Positions 44,962-54,784 of a DNA stretch of 64,000 bases are shown here, piece by piece. Both the position numbers and the translations under genes were made by a program. Under the pieces are notes generated by a model. That model was not told where the DNA came from, did not search any database, and was given only the letters and a program-made list of their open reading frames with translations. This DNA comes from Paenibacillus sp. FSL K6-3182 (GTDB lineage: Bacteria > Bacillota > Bacilli > Paenibacillales > Paenibacillaceae), in NCBI RefSeq assembly GCF_037976325.1, contig NZ_CP150265.1, positions 2,351,501 to 2,415,500 of the forward strand, written 5' to 3'. Within the stretch, counting starts at the first letter, position 1. Each line of letters begins with the position of its first letter.

Positions 44962-45687
44962 GTGAAACAAATTGAAAAATATAAACCTTTTATTGAGTCG
45001 CTCCCGCCCGGCAGCTTGTCCAAGGAGCAGCTGTTCGTGAAACAATTGCTTCTTCACGAAGAGCAGGACATGTCGATTTATTACGTGCCTTACGAATATG
45101 TGAATACCTCTGCTAAAGTGATGATTATCGGCATTACGCCAGGCTTTACCCAAATGGAGGTAGCCATACGCAGCGCGCGGGAGGATCTTGTAAATGGGGT
45201 GTCTTATGACCTCATTGATCAACGCGCGAAGAAGCTTGCCAGCTTTGCAGGCTCTATGAGAAAAAATTTGATCGACATGCTCGATCAAATTGGATTGCCT
45301 GCAGCGCTTGGCATAAAGAGCAGCGAGCTATTATTTTATGAGCTTAGAGATTTACTGCATACAACTTCAGCAATAAGGTATCCCGTGTTCATAAAGGGTA
45401 AAAATTACACCGGGCACAGCCCTGTTATTTTGAAATCAAAGACGCTATATCACTATGCTGAGAGTATCTTTCTTCCAGAATTGCTGGCGGTAAATGATGC
45501 GCTTGTCATCCCGCTTGGCAAGTCGGTATCCGATGTAGTCAAGCATTTTGCTGACAAGGGATGGATAGATAAAGAAAGATGCTTGTTCGAAATGCCGCAT
45601 CCCTCAGGAGCAAATGGTCACAGAAAAAGCCAGTTTGAGCAGAACAAAGCACAGATGCAGCAGCAAGTGATTACATGGTTCAGCTAA
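44962..45687 (+). CDS. uracil-DNA-glycosylase-superfamily-like protein
   Basis: A 241-residue cytoplasmic protein with the two characteristic pieces of the UDG fold: a motif-A-like GITPGF (about residue 56) and a motif-B-like HPSGANGH (about 213). It lacks the fully canonical signatures of families 1 or 4, so the enzymatic activity on DNA is uncertain. GTG 44962 follows GGAGGGG. It lies 33 bases after the GDPD gene and 38 before the GDSL gene, apparently in the same direction but without functional linkage. Confidence 0.65.
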   Translation: MKQIEKYKPFIESLPPGSLSKEQLFVKQLLLHEEQDMSIYYVPYEYVNTSAKVMIIGITPGFTQMEVAIRSAREDLVNGVSYDLIDQRAKKLASFAGSMRKNLIDMLDQIGLPAALGIKSSELLFYELRDLLHTTSAIRYPVFIKGKNYTGHSPVILKSKTLYHYAESIFLPELLAVNDALVIPLGKSVSDVVKHFADKGWIDKERCLFEMPHPSGANGHRKSQFEQNKAQMQQQVITWFS

Positions 45688-45725
45688 TCATATAACAGCT
45701 ACAGAAATAGAAAGGCGTGACGGGG

Positions 45726-46514
45726 ATGCATAGTAAAAAAGTTCGTATGATTACCTCTTTTGCGTTTCTAGCCAGTCTCTTATGGATATTTGCTTTAGGC
45801 TGGTCGATAAAGGATTATTTATTCGGAACAGCGAGCCAATCAGCTGTATCGCAAGATACGGAACAACCAGCAGAATCATCAAGCGGATTAAAGATTATTG
45901 CATTAGGGGATTCGTTAACGAGAGGAACAGGCGATATCGAAGGAAAAGGGTATGTGGGTTATGTCAGCGATCAACTGAAGCAGTCCGGTACAGATGTTTC
46001 CTTAATTAACTTAGGCATAAAGGGACTTACCTCTTCAGAGCTAGTGGAGCAGATGAAACAAAAGGAAATCGAGCGGCAAATTGGACAAGCAGACATTATT
46101 CTGATGACCATTGGCGGCAACGACTTATTTCTCGGTGGTCAATCGCTTACGGATCTGTCTGAGGCAAGCATTTCGGGATTAGAGGAAGCGTACTTGAATC
46201 ATCTAAAAACGATTTTGACGAGCATTCGTGCCGTTAATACAGAAGCGACCGTTTATTTGCTTGGACTGTATAATCCGTTCAGCGAGTTCCAAAATGGTGA
46301 GTTAATGTCGACCGTGGTTAGGAATTGGAATAGTAAAACTGCAGAGACACTGGCGCAGCATTCGAAAGCCGTTCTGGTTCCGACCTATGATTTGTTTCAG
46401 TTGAATGCAGAGAAACTGTTATTTACGGATCATTTCCACCCGAATGAGATAGGGTATCGCTTAATGGCTGAGCGGGTAGCCGTGTTAATTGCTGATGCAG
46501 GAGGACAATCATGA
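45726..46514 (+). CDS. GDSL/SGNH-family hydrolase, membrane-anchored
   Basis: A 262-residue esterase/lipase-type enzyme anchored by an N-terminal helix (about 8-28). Block I is ALGDSLTRG (nucleophile Ser near 65), block III is IGGND (about 137) and block V is DHFHPNEIGY (catalytic Asp and His near 238-241). ATG 45726 is preferred because the GAAAGG site is too close to GTG 45717. Its stop overlaps the ABC ATPase start (ATGA at 46511), so enzyme and exporter are produced together, suggesting deacylation of a lipid or glycopeptide handled by the transporter. Confidence 0.92.
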   Translation: MHSKKVRMITSFAFLASLLWIFALGWSIKDYLFGTASQSAVSQDTEQPAESSSGLKIIALGDSLTRGTGDIEGKGYVGYVSDQLKQSGTDVSLINLGIKGLTSSELVEQMKQKEIERQIGQADIILMTIGGNDLFLGGQSLTDLSEASISGLEEAYLNHLKTILTSIRAVNTEATVYLLGLYNPFSEFQNGELMSTVVRNWNSKTAETLAQHSKAVLVPTYDLFQLNAEKLLFTDHFHPNEIGYRLMAERVAVLIADAGGQS

Positions 46515-47422
46515 GCGACATTACATTAGCGGTTCAGGGTTTACGGAAGGTGATAGGCAAGCGGACGATCATCAAGGACTTAAGCTTTGAGCTGAAGCGC
46601 GGCGAAGTATTTGGTTTTCTAGGCCCTAACGGAGCAGGGAAAACGACGACGATTCGGATGCTGGTCGGTTTAATTAAGCCAACCTCCGGCACCATCCATA
46701 TATGCGGCTTGGATATTGCGAAACATTTTACAAAAGCGATGCGGCATTTAGGATGTATCGTAGAAAACCCAGAGCTGTATCCGTTTCTCAGCGGAATGGA
46801 CAATCTTCGCCACTTTGCCGTTATGATTAATGGAATTACGCAGGAGCGGATCAATGAGGTTGTTGCGCTTGTTGGCATGCAGGATCGAGTGAATGATAAG
46901 GTAAGCACCTATTCACTTGGGATGAGGCAGCGGCTTGGGATCGCTCAAGCACTGCTTGGCAAGCCTGATGTCCTCATATTGGACGAGCCAACGAATGGGC
47001 TTGATCCATCGGGCATTAGAGAAATGCGTGCTTTTATAAGGTTTCTAGCCGAGGAAGAAGGATTGACCGTGCTCGTATCGAGCCATTTGCTGCATGAAAT
47101 TCAATTGATGTGTGACCGGGTTGCGATTATTTCCAAAGGCGAGATCATTCGAGTAGATTCGGTTAAGCAGCTGCTGTCCAGCGAAGAACGTCTAGTATGG
47201 CGGCTGCAGCCGCAAGAACTGGGACGATCGATACTTGGCGATGTTACGGCTGTCCTTGGTGAGACAACGGATACGGTTATGACAGCTTACGTTGAACATG
47301 CAGTTGGAGAGTGGAATCGCAAGCTTGTTGAGGCTGGGGTAAGTGTGCTGGAGATGAATCGGAAGCTTCCCGCGCTTGAAGATCTATTTCTTGAGCTGAC
47401 AGGAGGCGAGTCGATTGATTAA
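46511..47422 (+). CDS. ABC transporter ATPase, BcrA/CcmA-like
   Basis: Cytoplasmic ATPase of an ABC-2-type exporter, 303 residues. Walker A is GPNGAGKTT (about residue 38), the signature YSLGMRQR, Walker B VLILDEPTNGLDPSG, and the switch His VLVSSHLLHEI. A C-terminal extension of about 80 residues is as in bacitracin/lantibiotic-type transporters. It overlaps the GDSL gene upstream by four bases and the permease downstream by eight. Confidence 0.94.
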   Translation: MSDITLAVQGLRKVIGKRTIIKDLSFELKRGEVFGFLGPNGAGKTTTIRMLVGLIKPTSGTIHICGLDIAKHFTKAMRHLGCIVENPELYPFLSGMDNLRHFAVMINGITQERINEVVALVGMQDRVNDKVSTYSLGMRQRLGIAQALLGKPDVLILDEPTNGLDPSGIREMRAFIRFLAEEEGLTVLVSSHLLHEIQLMCDRVAIISKGEIIRVDSVKQLLSSEERLVWRLQPQELGRSILGDVTAVLGETTDTVMTAYVEHAVGEWNRKLVEAGVSVLEMNRKLPALEDLFLELTGGESID

Positions 47423-48386
47423 TCTCGTTCAAAATGAAATGACGAAGCTGGTTGGCAAACGACGTTTTATCGTCATTTCGATCATTATTATCGTTCTTCT
47501 CTCGATGTTTACTTATGCGCAGGCGAAACAGGCGGAATCCATAAAGGAGCGGCTGGGTGACGTGGATTGGCGCACCGAATTGCAGCAGCAAATTGTGGAT
47601 ATGCAAAATCGGTTGAGCAGCGCAGGACAGTGGCGAGAGCAAATTCAAATTCAAATCAAACAATCCGAATATTATTTGAACAATAATGTGAATCCCTCTG
47701 AGCCGGGAGCGCCAACCTTCATTAGAGGTTTTGTTCAAAACTCGGCGGAGCTGTTTCTCCCGTTGCTCATCATGATTATTGCGGTAGATATCGTCTCCTC
47801 AGAACGTAGCATGGGAACGATTAAGCTGCTGCTAACCCGCCCTGTGAGCAGGTTTAAAATATTGCTCAGCAAATATATCGCGCTGATATTGTCCGTTTCC
47901 TTAGTTATTTTCATATTTGGTTTGTTGTCTTACCTCATCTCAGCCGTTATGTTCGGTAATCAAGGGTGGTCGGCTCCCGTATTAACCGGATTCTCCACAC
48001 AAGGCGGCGAGCTCGACATATCAGGTGTCCGCCTGGTGTCACAATGGCAGTTTATTATTCAGCAGTTTGGACTAGCATGGTTTATCTCGCTTGTAGTGGG
48101 AACGTTATCGTTCATGCTGTCCATTCTAATGAGAAGCAGTGCAGCCGGGATGGGAACGATGCTCGCATGCTTGATTGCAGGCGCTATTCTTAGCAACATG
48201 GTATCCTCATGGGATTCGGCCAAATATTTGTTCATGGTCAATCTTGGTTTGATGGACTATGTCAGTGGATCTGCTCCTCCAATCGAGGGCATGACACTTG
48301 GCTTCTCGCTTGCCGTGCTGGCCGCTTGGATGGTCGGTTCGCTGCTCGTTTCATTTACGGTGTTTATGAGAAAAGACATTTATTGA
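47415..48386 (+). CDS. ABC-2 type transporter permease
   Basis: Membrane subunit (323 residues) for the ATPase at 46511. It has one helix at about 17-35, then an extracellular polar segment rich in Gln (about 36-110), then five helices. The cytoplasmic motif SSERSMGTIKLLLTRPVSR (about 133-151) is typical of ABC-2 permeases of the NosY/BcrB kind. The TTG at 47415 has AGGAGGCG upstream and the gene overlaps the ATPase end. Substrate unknown. Confidence 0.9.
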   Translation: MINLVQNEMTKLVGKRRFIVISIIIIVLLSMFTYAQAKQAESIKERLGDVDWRTELQQQIVDMQNRLSSAGQWREQIQIQIKQSEYYLNNNVNPSEPGAPTFIRGFVQNSAELFLPLLIMIIAVDIVSSERSMGTIKLLLTRPVSRFKILLSKYIALILSVSLVIFIFGLLSYLISAVMFGNQGWSAPVLTGFSTQGGELDISGVRLVSQWQFIIQQFGLAWFISLVVGTLSFMLSILMRSSAAGMGTMLACLIAGAILSNMVSSWDSAKYLFMVNLGLMDYVSGSAPPIEGMTLGFSLAVLAAWMVGSLLVSFTVFMRKDIY

Positions 48387-48464
48387 TCGTGCTGCAGGTT
48401 GTCTAACTCATCCTAAAATGCTTCTTCTATGCATAAGCATGTAATAGAGAGGAGCGTGATAAGG

Positions 48465-48812
48465 TTGGACAAAACGGTACGCAGATATTACCAGCAAAAA
48501 CAAAAGCAAAAAGAAATAGAGCAGGAGCTGACAGAACTCAGGCAGACCATTATGAGCTACTTGGCTGAGCAGGAAGCAAGCGAGCTGGAGATTGGGAGCC
48601 ATAAAGTAAAAGTGGTTGTGCAGGAGCGTAAGGAATACGACGACAACAAGCTTTATGAGGCGCTGCCAGATCCGGAGCTATGGCGAATGTTATCGAAGCC
48701 GGATGGCTCAAAAATTGCAAGCCTGGTCAAGCTGAACGTCATTAATGAGGAAAAGCTGAAGGATACTTTTTCTACAAAGACGGTTAAGCTGCTTCAGGTG
48801 GATAAGAAGTAA
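48465..48812 (+). CDS. hypothetical coiled-coil protein
   Basis: A 115-residue basic protein I do not recognise. Its first 40 residues are a charged coiled coil (YYQQKQKQKEIEQELTELRQ). A short beta segment IGSHKVKVVVQER follows, then an alpha-rich tail. The pattern slightly recalls small phage or recombination accessory proteins, but there is no specific match. TTG 48465 is chosen from GGAG at 48451-48454; GTG 48456 is too near that site. It is single and followed by a terminator. Confidence 0.6.
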   Translation: MDKTVRRYYQQKQKQKEIEQELTELRQTIMSYLAEQEASELEIGSHKVKVVVQERKEYDDNKLYEALPDPELWRMLSKPDGSKIASLVKLNVINEEKLKDTFSTKTVKLLQVDKK

Positions 48813-48822
48813 ATTTATGAAA

Positions 48823-48855
48823 GGACGATTCGATCAAACGAATCGTTCTTTTTTT
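48823..48855 (+). terminator. Rho-independent terminator
   Basis: 10-bp arms GGACGATTCG/CGAATCGTTC, 6-base loop, seven T. Confidence 0.92.
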
Positions 48856-48947
48856 GTGCGCGGCATTTGAAGCTCGCTTGGGGAAACAGTTTGTTAGCAT
48901 TGACGAGGGTCATTCCGCCAAAGCAGCTTTGCGGCGCGAGTTATACG

Positions 48948-49655
48948 GAAATAGATCTAGAAATTAACTCTATTTCGCTCAAACTGACCAAAACCGCTCA
49001 AATAGAACTAAAAACTAGACTTATTACTGCGTGCATCCTGCCTAATTGCCTCTAAATGCGCGAACTACACAGAAATAGATCTAGAAATTAGCTCTATTTC
49101 ACTCAAACTGACCAAAAACGCTCAAATAGATCTAGAAACTAGTCTTATTACTGCGTGCATCCCGCCGAATGGCCTCTAAAGCGCGAACTACACCGAAATA
49201 GATCTAGAAACTAGCGCTATTTCGCTCAATTTCACCAATACTGCACAAATAGAACTAAAAACTAGTCTTATTACTGCGTGCATCCTGCCGAATCGCCTAT
49301 AAATCGCGAATTTTGAAGAAATAGAACTAGAAATTAGCTCTATTTCTCACAAACTGACCAAAACTGGACAAATAGGTCTAGAAACTAGTCTTATTACTGC
49401 GCATGCTCAGCCGAAATGCCTCTAAAGCGCAAAACTTACAGAAATAGAACTAGAAATTAGCTCTATTTCTCACAAACTGACCAAAACTGGACAAATAGGT
49501 CTAGAAACTAGTCTTATTACTGCGTACCTCCCGCCGAATGGCCTTTGAAGCGCGAAACTTACAGAAATAGAACTAGAAATTAGCTCTATTTCGCTTAAAC
49601 TGACCAAAATCGGATAAATAGAACTAAAAACTATACTTATTACTGCGTGCATAAG
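48948..49655. repeat. six tandem 123-bp repeats with hairpins
   Basis: Units start with GAAATAGA at 48948, 49072, 49195, 49318, 49441 and 49564. Each has a hairpin GAAATAGA...TCTATTTC (13-base loop containing CTAG...) and a second AAATAG...CTTATTACTGCG block. Differences cluster outside the stem arms; the third unit keeps an inner CTAG/CTAG pair instead. No gene lies within. The following 290 bases up to the gene at 49946 hold no feature I can support. Confidence 0.9.
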
Positions 49656-49945
49656 GTACTTCAATCGCCATCCAGCTAAGTCAAAAAGGAGGTAATGCAA
49701 CAACAGGCTTCTTAGATTGTTACTAAGCGACGTTTCTCAGTGAATCAGAGAGCTGATACTTCAAATAGACTCTCAAAAAAGTCGTACCGATTCTTAAATG
49801 GTCTGAACTCTCTGAATCAACTTATAGACAACATGTAACTGTCCTCCTAAACGCAACTTTTTCATCACTCTAATCGTCATACTTACCAAATAAAGCCAAA
49901 CTACGGGCGCATTAGATTTTAGTGTGCAATGGAGGCCTTGTATTT

Positions 49946-52435
49946 ATGACTATCAAAAAATATCAAACAACAGCAATCGTTGTGCTGCTCGCCTTGCTCG
50001 TTGGATGTGAGGGCAATGCCATTAACGACATGCCATCAAATCAAATATCCGCTAGGGAAACACCCGCGAATACTTTGAAGCTCGTCCAAAAAGAAGAAGC
50101 CGCAACTCCTATACCAATTACGATCGATATGATTAAGAGTGAAATAAAAGATGATTTGACCCAAGATCAGGTTCATACGCTTTTTGGAATACCAGCATCA
50201 TCTGGAGAGAATTACATCATGATGAACGGTAAAATGAGTGTCATTGATCAATACATATATGAAGAGGGCCAATCAAAACTCGTCATTCAATGGTCCAAGG
50301 AAGGGCAGCTGCTATACGCTGTGTTCTACGATACGGATGCTTCAGGGAAACGCAGGAGCTTCCTGCCTGCTATTAAGGGGCTGTCGTCATCCTCATCAGA
50401 AAATAATCTTGTAGCTAGAGAGCATGCGATTGAGCTGGATAAGCCAGTTACATTATATATGAACACGAATGCCTATGAGTGGTGGGGAGGAACACGAGCT
50501 GTTAAGTTCATCTCTGTAGATGCACGGGCAAAATATAAAGTCGTTACATTGTCGGATGATTTTGCCGAAATTCAGGACGAATCGGGATACGGTGGGTTTG
50601 TACCCGTGTGGTATTTAACAAAAGAAGCCGCTCAAGTGAAAGATATAGCACCTCTATCGTTAAAAGCAAAAGAAAGTGCTAAAGCGAAGTGGTATCCGAA
50701 TTCACAAGGTGATGCCACAACTATGAAAGAGGGAGATACCCTTTATGCTTACAAGCAATATGGGGATTGGTATGGAGCTGCCGTACCGGATAGTGCCGAA
50801 GGCGATAAATCCTATGGCCTTCTATGGATTCGTAAGGATCAAGTAACGTCAGCTGGTGCTGCTGCGCCTTTGTTTGAGATTAAAAATAGCAAACAAGCGG
50901 TAGCTGCTGCTGTGCGGAGTATACTTGTGCCTGGTCTAGAGAAAGCTCGCGTGGAGGCGATCTTTGGTGAACCTTCGTTCGAAGAGTCTTCCGAAAATGT
51001 AGCTTCATTAGAAGCAAAAGCTCGCACCCTTCCATTATGGCGTTATGAGGGTGAGCAAAATGAGCTTATCGTTGCTTGGTCAGAAGCGGGGACACTTCGG
51101 TATTCGATATACCGAGACTCCCCCGAACTAATTGCGCCACAATATGGTGTTAGTGCTCAGGGGCCTCTTGCACCTTCGCTGCATATGCAGTGGGATTGGC
51201 GCTTCAAGTCCGATCTCGGATTCAATTTTCTACTTGAGAAGGTTGGTAATGTTCTGCTCATCGCAGGCGAGGATGGCGGTTTCAGCGGTATGCACAATAA
51301 TTCGAATATATATGCACTTGACTCTGCTACGGGTCGTAAGAAATGGCAGTTTGATTTTGGCTTTGGAAGACATGATTACGGTTTATCGCAGGATAAAGAA
51401 CGAATAGCGTTTCTTAAGAGCTCTATGCAAGAAGACCGTCCAGTTCATACGCTTCAGACATTAAAGACAGCTACCGGACAAAAAATGTGGCAAAAGAAGC
51501 TGGACAATGGTAAGGATGTAACCTCATTTGCTGTATCCAAAAACGTGATCTCAGCCGTACAATCAAAGCGAATCAGCACAACGGAAGAAAAGTTTACTTA
51601 TGATCTCATCGGGTTGAGCATGGGAACAGGCAAGCAGCTTTGGAATATTGAGCTAGCTCAAGAATCAGAATTGGTTCGTGATGTCGGCAATCAAGACGTA
51701 TTGCTTATGCAAGCAGGTCCGGACATTAATCCTGTGATATTGAATGAGCTGCAAGCATACGACCCGTTGACTGGAAAGGTGCTCTGGAAGAAGCCGGAGC
51801 GTAAAGCGGCCTCAGATCAAGAAGTGACGGATAGTGTTCGTTATGCGGAGCGTTCGAAAGCTTTTTGGACGAGGACGGTGGATGAATTAGTGTTAGTAGA
51901 TGCTAAGACAGGCAAGGATGGGCTTCGCCTGCCTCTTGTCGGTTATAGCCGTTACGACATTATTGATGAAAATTATGTGTTTCTACAACAGTCATCTGAT
52001 AACAACTTATATAGTGAAAACGTGAAAAGCTCTTTAATCGAAGTTAAGTCAGGCAGGCTGTTATTTACACTAGAAGGAAGAGCTGAATTCGGGAAAGTAG
52101 AAGGAAGCTTGCTATATTATCGCCTGAATGGTAAAGCGATGTCTTTTGATTTGAAAAAGGAAGAGCAGCGCTGGACATCTTCCAGTGTTCCTGGCAAGCA
52201 AACGGATGGCGCTTCAGTTGTACAGTATGGCGGCAAGCTAATTGGCGTTTTTCCGGGTCTCGGTAATATGTATGTGTTAGACGAATCGACTGGAGAAGCA
52301 GTGAATAGACTCTCAGACGTTCGAGTTGGGTATTACGATTTTACGCCAAATCAACTGCTGAGTGGTTATTTATCGGTTAATGATGGGCAGCTTTATGTAG
52401 GCTCCTCGAATGGGTATTTTAGTAAGATAAAATAG
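49946..52435 (+). CDS. lipoprotein with C-terminal PQQ-type beta-propeller
   Basis: An 829-residue lipoprotein: signal peptide with lipobox LVGC (Cys near 20), then a small alpha/beta unit (about 50-130) containing LTQDQVHTLFGIPASSGENY. An SH3-like stretch follows (about 160-290), then a second copy of the first unit (about 305-385: LEKARVEAIFGEPSFEES). The C-terminal half (about 410-829) is a propeller of PQQ-like repeats (IYALDSATGRKKWQFDFG, YDPLTGKVLWKK, MYVLDESTGEAVNRL). It recalls BamB-like assembly factors or outer-face scaffold proteins. The function is unknown. ATG 49946 follows GGAGG by 10 bases; the earlier GTG at 49922 lies before it. Confidence 0.75.
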   Translation: MTIKKYQTTAIVVLLALLVGCEGNAINDMPSNQISARETPANTLKLVQKEEAATPIPITIDMIKSEIKDDLTQDQVHTLFGIPASSGENYIMMNGKMSVIDQYIYEEGQSKLVIQWSKEGQLLYAVFYDTDASGKRRSFLPAIKGLSSSSSENNLVAREHAIELDKPVTLYMNTNAYEWWGGTRAVKFISVDARAKYKVVTLSDDFAEIQDESGYGGFVPVWYLTKEAAQVKDIAPLSLKAKESAKAKWYPNSQGDATTMKEGDTLYAYKQYGDWYGAAVPDSAEGDKSYGLLWIRKDQVTSAGAAAPLFEIKNSKQAVAAAVRSILVPGLEKARVEAIFGEPSFEESSENVASLEAKARTLPLWRYEGEQNELIVAWSEAGTLRYSIYRDSPELIAPQYGVSAQGPLAPSLHMQWDWRFKSDLGFNFLLEKVGNVLLIAGEDGGFSGMHNNSNIYALDSATGRKKWQFDFGFGRHDYGLSQDKERIAFLKSSMQEDRPVHTLQTLKTATGQKMWQKKLDNGKDVTSFAVSKNVISAVQSKRISTTEEKFTYDLIGLSMGTGKQLWNIELAQESELVRDVGNQDVLLMQAGPDINPVILNELQAYDPLTGKVLWKKPERKAASDQEVTDSVRYAERSKAFWTRTVDELVLVDAKTGKDGLRLPLVGYSRYDIIDENYVFLQQSSDNNLYSENVKSSLIEVKSGRLLFTLEGRAEFGKVEGSLLYYRLNGKAMSFDLKKEEQRWTSSSVPGKQTDGASVVQYGGKLIGVFPGLGNMYVLDESTGEAVNRLSDVRVGYYDFTPNQLLSGYLSVNDGQLYVGSSNGYFSKIK

Positions 52436-52448
52436 AAGGAAGTGTGTT

Positions 52449-53099
52449 ATGCCAATTGATGCCGTATTATTTGATTTTGATGGAACTTTAGCAGATACTT
52501 TGCCATTATCGTTTAAAGCTTTTAACACCGTGTTCAAAACATATGACAATCGAGAGGTTACGAATGAAGAGCTCATAGCGATGTTTGGTCCAACAGAAGA
52601 GGAGATCATTGCAAATCATTTCAGGAATGAAGAATTTATTTTACAAGCGATTATGGACTATTATGCGATTTACAAGCAGGGGCATTTTGATACCATCGAA
52701 AAGGATCAGGCTATTATTGATTTGCTAGAACATTTGAAGGGAAAGGGGATCAAAATCGGAGTCATCACAGGAAAAAGCAGGCGAGCGTTCCAGATTTCAT
52801 CTGAAGCGCTGAATTTAATAAGTTACTTTGATGTGGTGATTACTGGTGATGATGTCGTGAAGCCCAAACCTGACCCCGAAGGCATATATAAAGCGTTAGA
52901 AATCCTTGGCGTTAATAAATCCAAAACCGTATTTATTGGCGACAGTAATGCAGATATTGTGGCAGGTAAATCTGCTGGCTTACGGACCTATGGCGTGCAA
53001 TGGCTGTCAACGTTCCAAAGCAGCGTGTTTGATATACCGCCTGATGCTATTTTCAGAAGCGTAGCTGAATTTCTTGACATCATGAAAGAAGAGGGATAA
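52449..53099 (+). CDS. HAD-family hydrolase (phosphoglycolate phosphatase-like)
   Basis: A 216-residue phosphatase with motif I DFDGTLADT (residues about 9-17), GPTEEEI, motif II GVITGKSRR, motif III KPKPDPEG (Lys) and motif IV FIGDSNADIVAG. It is a paralogue of the enzyme at 13064, sharing these motifs and cap-domain layout. It starts 14 bases after the propeller lipoprotein and ends 5 bases before the NUDIX gene, suggesting a small repair or clean-up operon for phosphorylated metabolites. Confidence 0.9.
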   Translation: MPIDAVLFDFDGTLADTLPLSFKAFNTVFKTYDNREVTNEELIAMFGPTEEEIIANHFRNEEFILQAIMDYYAIYKQGHFDTIEKDQAIIDLLEHLKGKGIKIGVITGKSRRAFQISSEALNLISYFDVVITGDDVVKPKPDPEGIYKALEILGVNKSKTVFIGDSNADIVAGKSAGLRTYGVQWLSTFQSSVFDIPPDAIFRSVAEFLDIMKEEG

Positions 53100-53103
53100 A
53101 TCG

Positions 53104-53721
53104 ATGGAATTGAAGTGGTTGGAGTGGGCGAAACAGATGCAGGCGATTGCTCAAACGGGACTTACATACACGAAGGATGTTTATGATATAGAACGTTATG
53201 AACAGCTGCGGCAGATGAGTATAGAAATTATGATGAACTATACTTTGGTTAGTCAGGAGAAAATTGCTCTAACTTTCGCAAGTGATTCTGGTTATGCGAC
53301 GCCAAAGGTCGATATTCGTGGTGTGATTTTTAAGGAGAATAAAATACTGCTTGTTCGCGAGAAGCTGGATGGCGCATGGGCATTGCCGGGAGGCTGGGCG
53401 GATATCGGTTATTCGCCTTCGGAGATTGCAGTGAAAGAGGTCAAAGAAGAATCAGGGTTTGATGTTGTGCCCGTTCGTTTGCTCGCTGTATTGGATAAAA
53501 AATTTCATGATCATCCGCCTGAGCCTTACCATGTATATAAGTTTTTTATACTTTGTAAAATTGTTGGTGGAGAGGCCGCTGTCGGAGTAGAAACAAGCGC
53601 AGTTGATTTTTTTGAGATGAATCAATTGCCAGAGCTGTCTGCGGAGAGAAACACCAAAAAACAGATTCAAACATTGTTTGAGTTTCTTGAAAATCCAAAT
53701 AAAGAGATTATTCTTGATTGA
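53104..53721 (+). CDS. NUDIX hydrolase with N-terminal NUDIX_N-type domain
   Basis: A 205-residue enzyme. It has a helical N-terminal domain (about 1-60, LEWAKQMQAIAQTGLTYT) as in ADP-ribose/nucleoside-diphosphate-sugar hydrolases. A NUDIX domain follows (about 68-195) with the full box GGWADIGYSPSEIAVKEVKE plus ESGF (about 97-120). It hydrolyses nucleoside diphosphates linked to another group. It is adjacent to the HAD phosphatase by 5 bases. Confidence 0.93.
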   Translation: MELKWLEWAKQMQAIAQTGLTYTKDVYDIERYEQLRQMSIEIMMNYTLVSQEKIALTFASDSGYATPKVDIRGVIFKENKILLVREKLDGAWALPGGWADIGYSPSEIAVKEVKEESGFDVVPVRLLAVLDKKFHDHPPEPYHVYKFFILCKIVGGEAAVGVETSAVDFFEMNQLPELSAERNTKKQIQTLFEFLENPNKEIILD

Positions 53722-53884
53722 CCTGTTGCAATAATCGGGATCGTAATATTTTATATACCTTGAGATGAAGCGGGTTTATTTTCAATTGTCGAAATCCCGT
53801 ACATGCACTTCTAGGCGGCTACCCACATATAATGGAGAACAGACTTCAGTGTTCATCTGTAATACATCGTGGGGGTGACTGAGC

Positions 53885-54586
53885 ATGCCAGGATTGTTTT
53901 CGGCAATAGCACTATTTATTAAACAGCTTTCGCTACTTGTCTCTTATGTCAAAAATAATGCTTTTCCCCAGCCTCTTCAAGAGGAGGAGGAAACTAAACA
54001 TCTGCAACTGATGGCGGAAGGTAATCAACGTTCACGAAATCTTTTGATCGAACATAACCTTCGACTTGTCGCTCACATAGTGAAAAAATTCGACAATACT
54101 GGGGAGGATCTCGAGGATTTGATCTCGATCGGGACGATCGGCCTGATTAAAGCGATCGAGAGCTTCCAAACCGGGAAAGGGACGAAGCTCGCTACATTTG
54201 CTGCTCGTTGTATCGAGAATGAAATACTTATGCACCTTCGGTCTTTGAAGAAGACTAGGAAAGACGTATCACTTCATGATCCAATTGGAACGGATAAGGA
54301 AGGCAATGAAATTACGCTGATCGATATCCTCGGAACTGAAGCAGATGATATCGTCGATAAGGTGCAGTTGAAAATTGAAAAGTCGAAGATATATAAGAAT
54401 TTGGATATACTTGATGACCGTGAGAAGGAAGTTGTCATCGGGCGCTTCGGGCTGGAGCATGGCGGGGATGAGCGGACGCAGCGGGAGATCGCGAAGGAGC
54501 TTGGGATTAGTCGGAGTTATGTTTCGCGGATTGAGAAAAGGGCGTTGATGAAGCTTTATCATGAGTTTTATAAGGCGAAGCGGTAA
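53885..54586 (+). CDS. sigK: sporulation sigma factor SigK
   Basis: Late mother-cell sigma factor of 233 residues, matching sigma-K family length. It begins with a hydrophobic pro-sequence (about the first 20 residues). Region 2 contains [45 protein letters not shown] sequence (start at about 56). Region 4 ends [22 protein letters not shown]. The gene is continuous, with no skin-type interruption. CATATAAT upstream (about 53825) might be a -10 element for a sporulation sigma factor, but the -35 is unclear. A diverged copy of its last 13 codons lies at 60858. GGGGGTGAC precedes ATG 53885. Confidence 0.96.
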   Translation: MPGLFSAIALFIKQLSLLVSYVKNNAFPQPLQEEEETKHLQLMAEGNQRSRNLLIEHNLRLVAHIVKKFDNTGEDLEDLISIGTIGLIKAIESFQTGKGTKLATFAARCIENEILMHLRSLKKTRKDVSLHDPIGTDKEGNEITLIDILGTEADDIVDKVQLKIEKSKIYKNLDILDDREKEVVIGRFGLEHGGDERTQREIAKELGISRSYVSRIEKRALMKLYHEFYKAKR

Positions 54587-54674
54587 GACTCAAATAAGCT
54601 CATATATAATACCTGATTTATCGTATGCAACGATAAAGTTAGGGTTTGATTGCACGATGTTATATCAATAAATG

Positions 54675-54707
54675 AAACCAAATGGCTGAGATGCCGTTTG
54701 GTTTTTT
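54675..54707 (+). terminator. sigK terminator
   Basis: AACCAAATGGC/GCCGTTTGGTT stem with a 6-base loop and T run. A diverged version is found at 60976. Confidence 0.88.
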
Positions 54708-54784
54708 CTGTCTGTATACACACTCCACACATGTTGAGTGTGTGGCTGTGTTGGTTTGGAACGGAACTGAAGATAAGTAACATT

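Noticed and set aside
49698..49720. Leader peptide ATG-Gln-Gln-Gln-Ala-Ser after GGAGGTA
   Set aside because: Spacing from the ribosome site to ATG is too short and no attenuator structure follows.
53885..54586. Skin-like element interrupting sigK
   Set aside because: sigK is continuous; the second 3' end at 60858 is a separate duplicated piece without recombinase genes.
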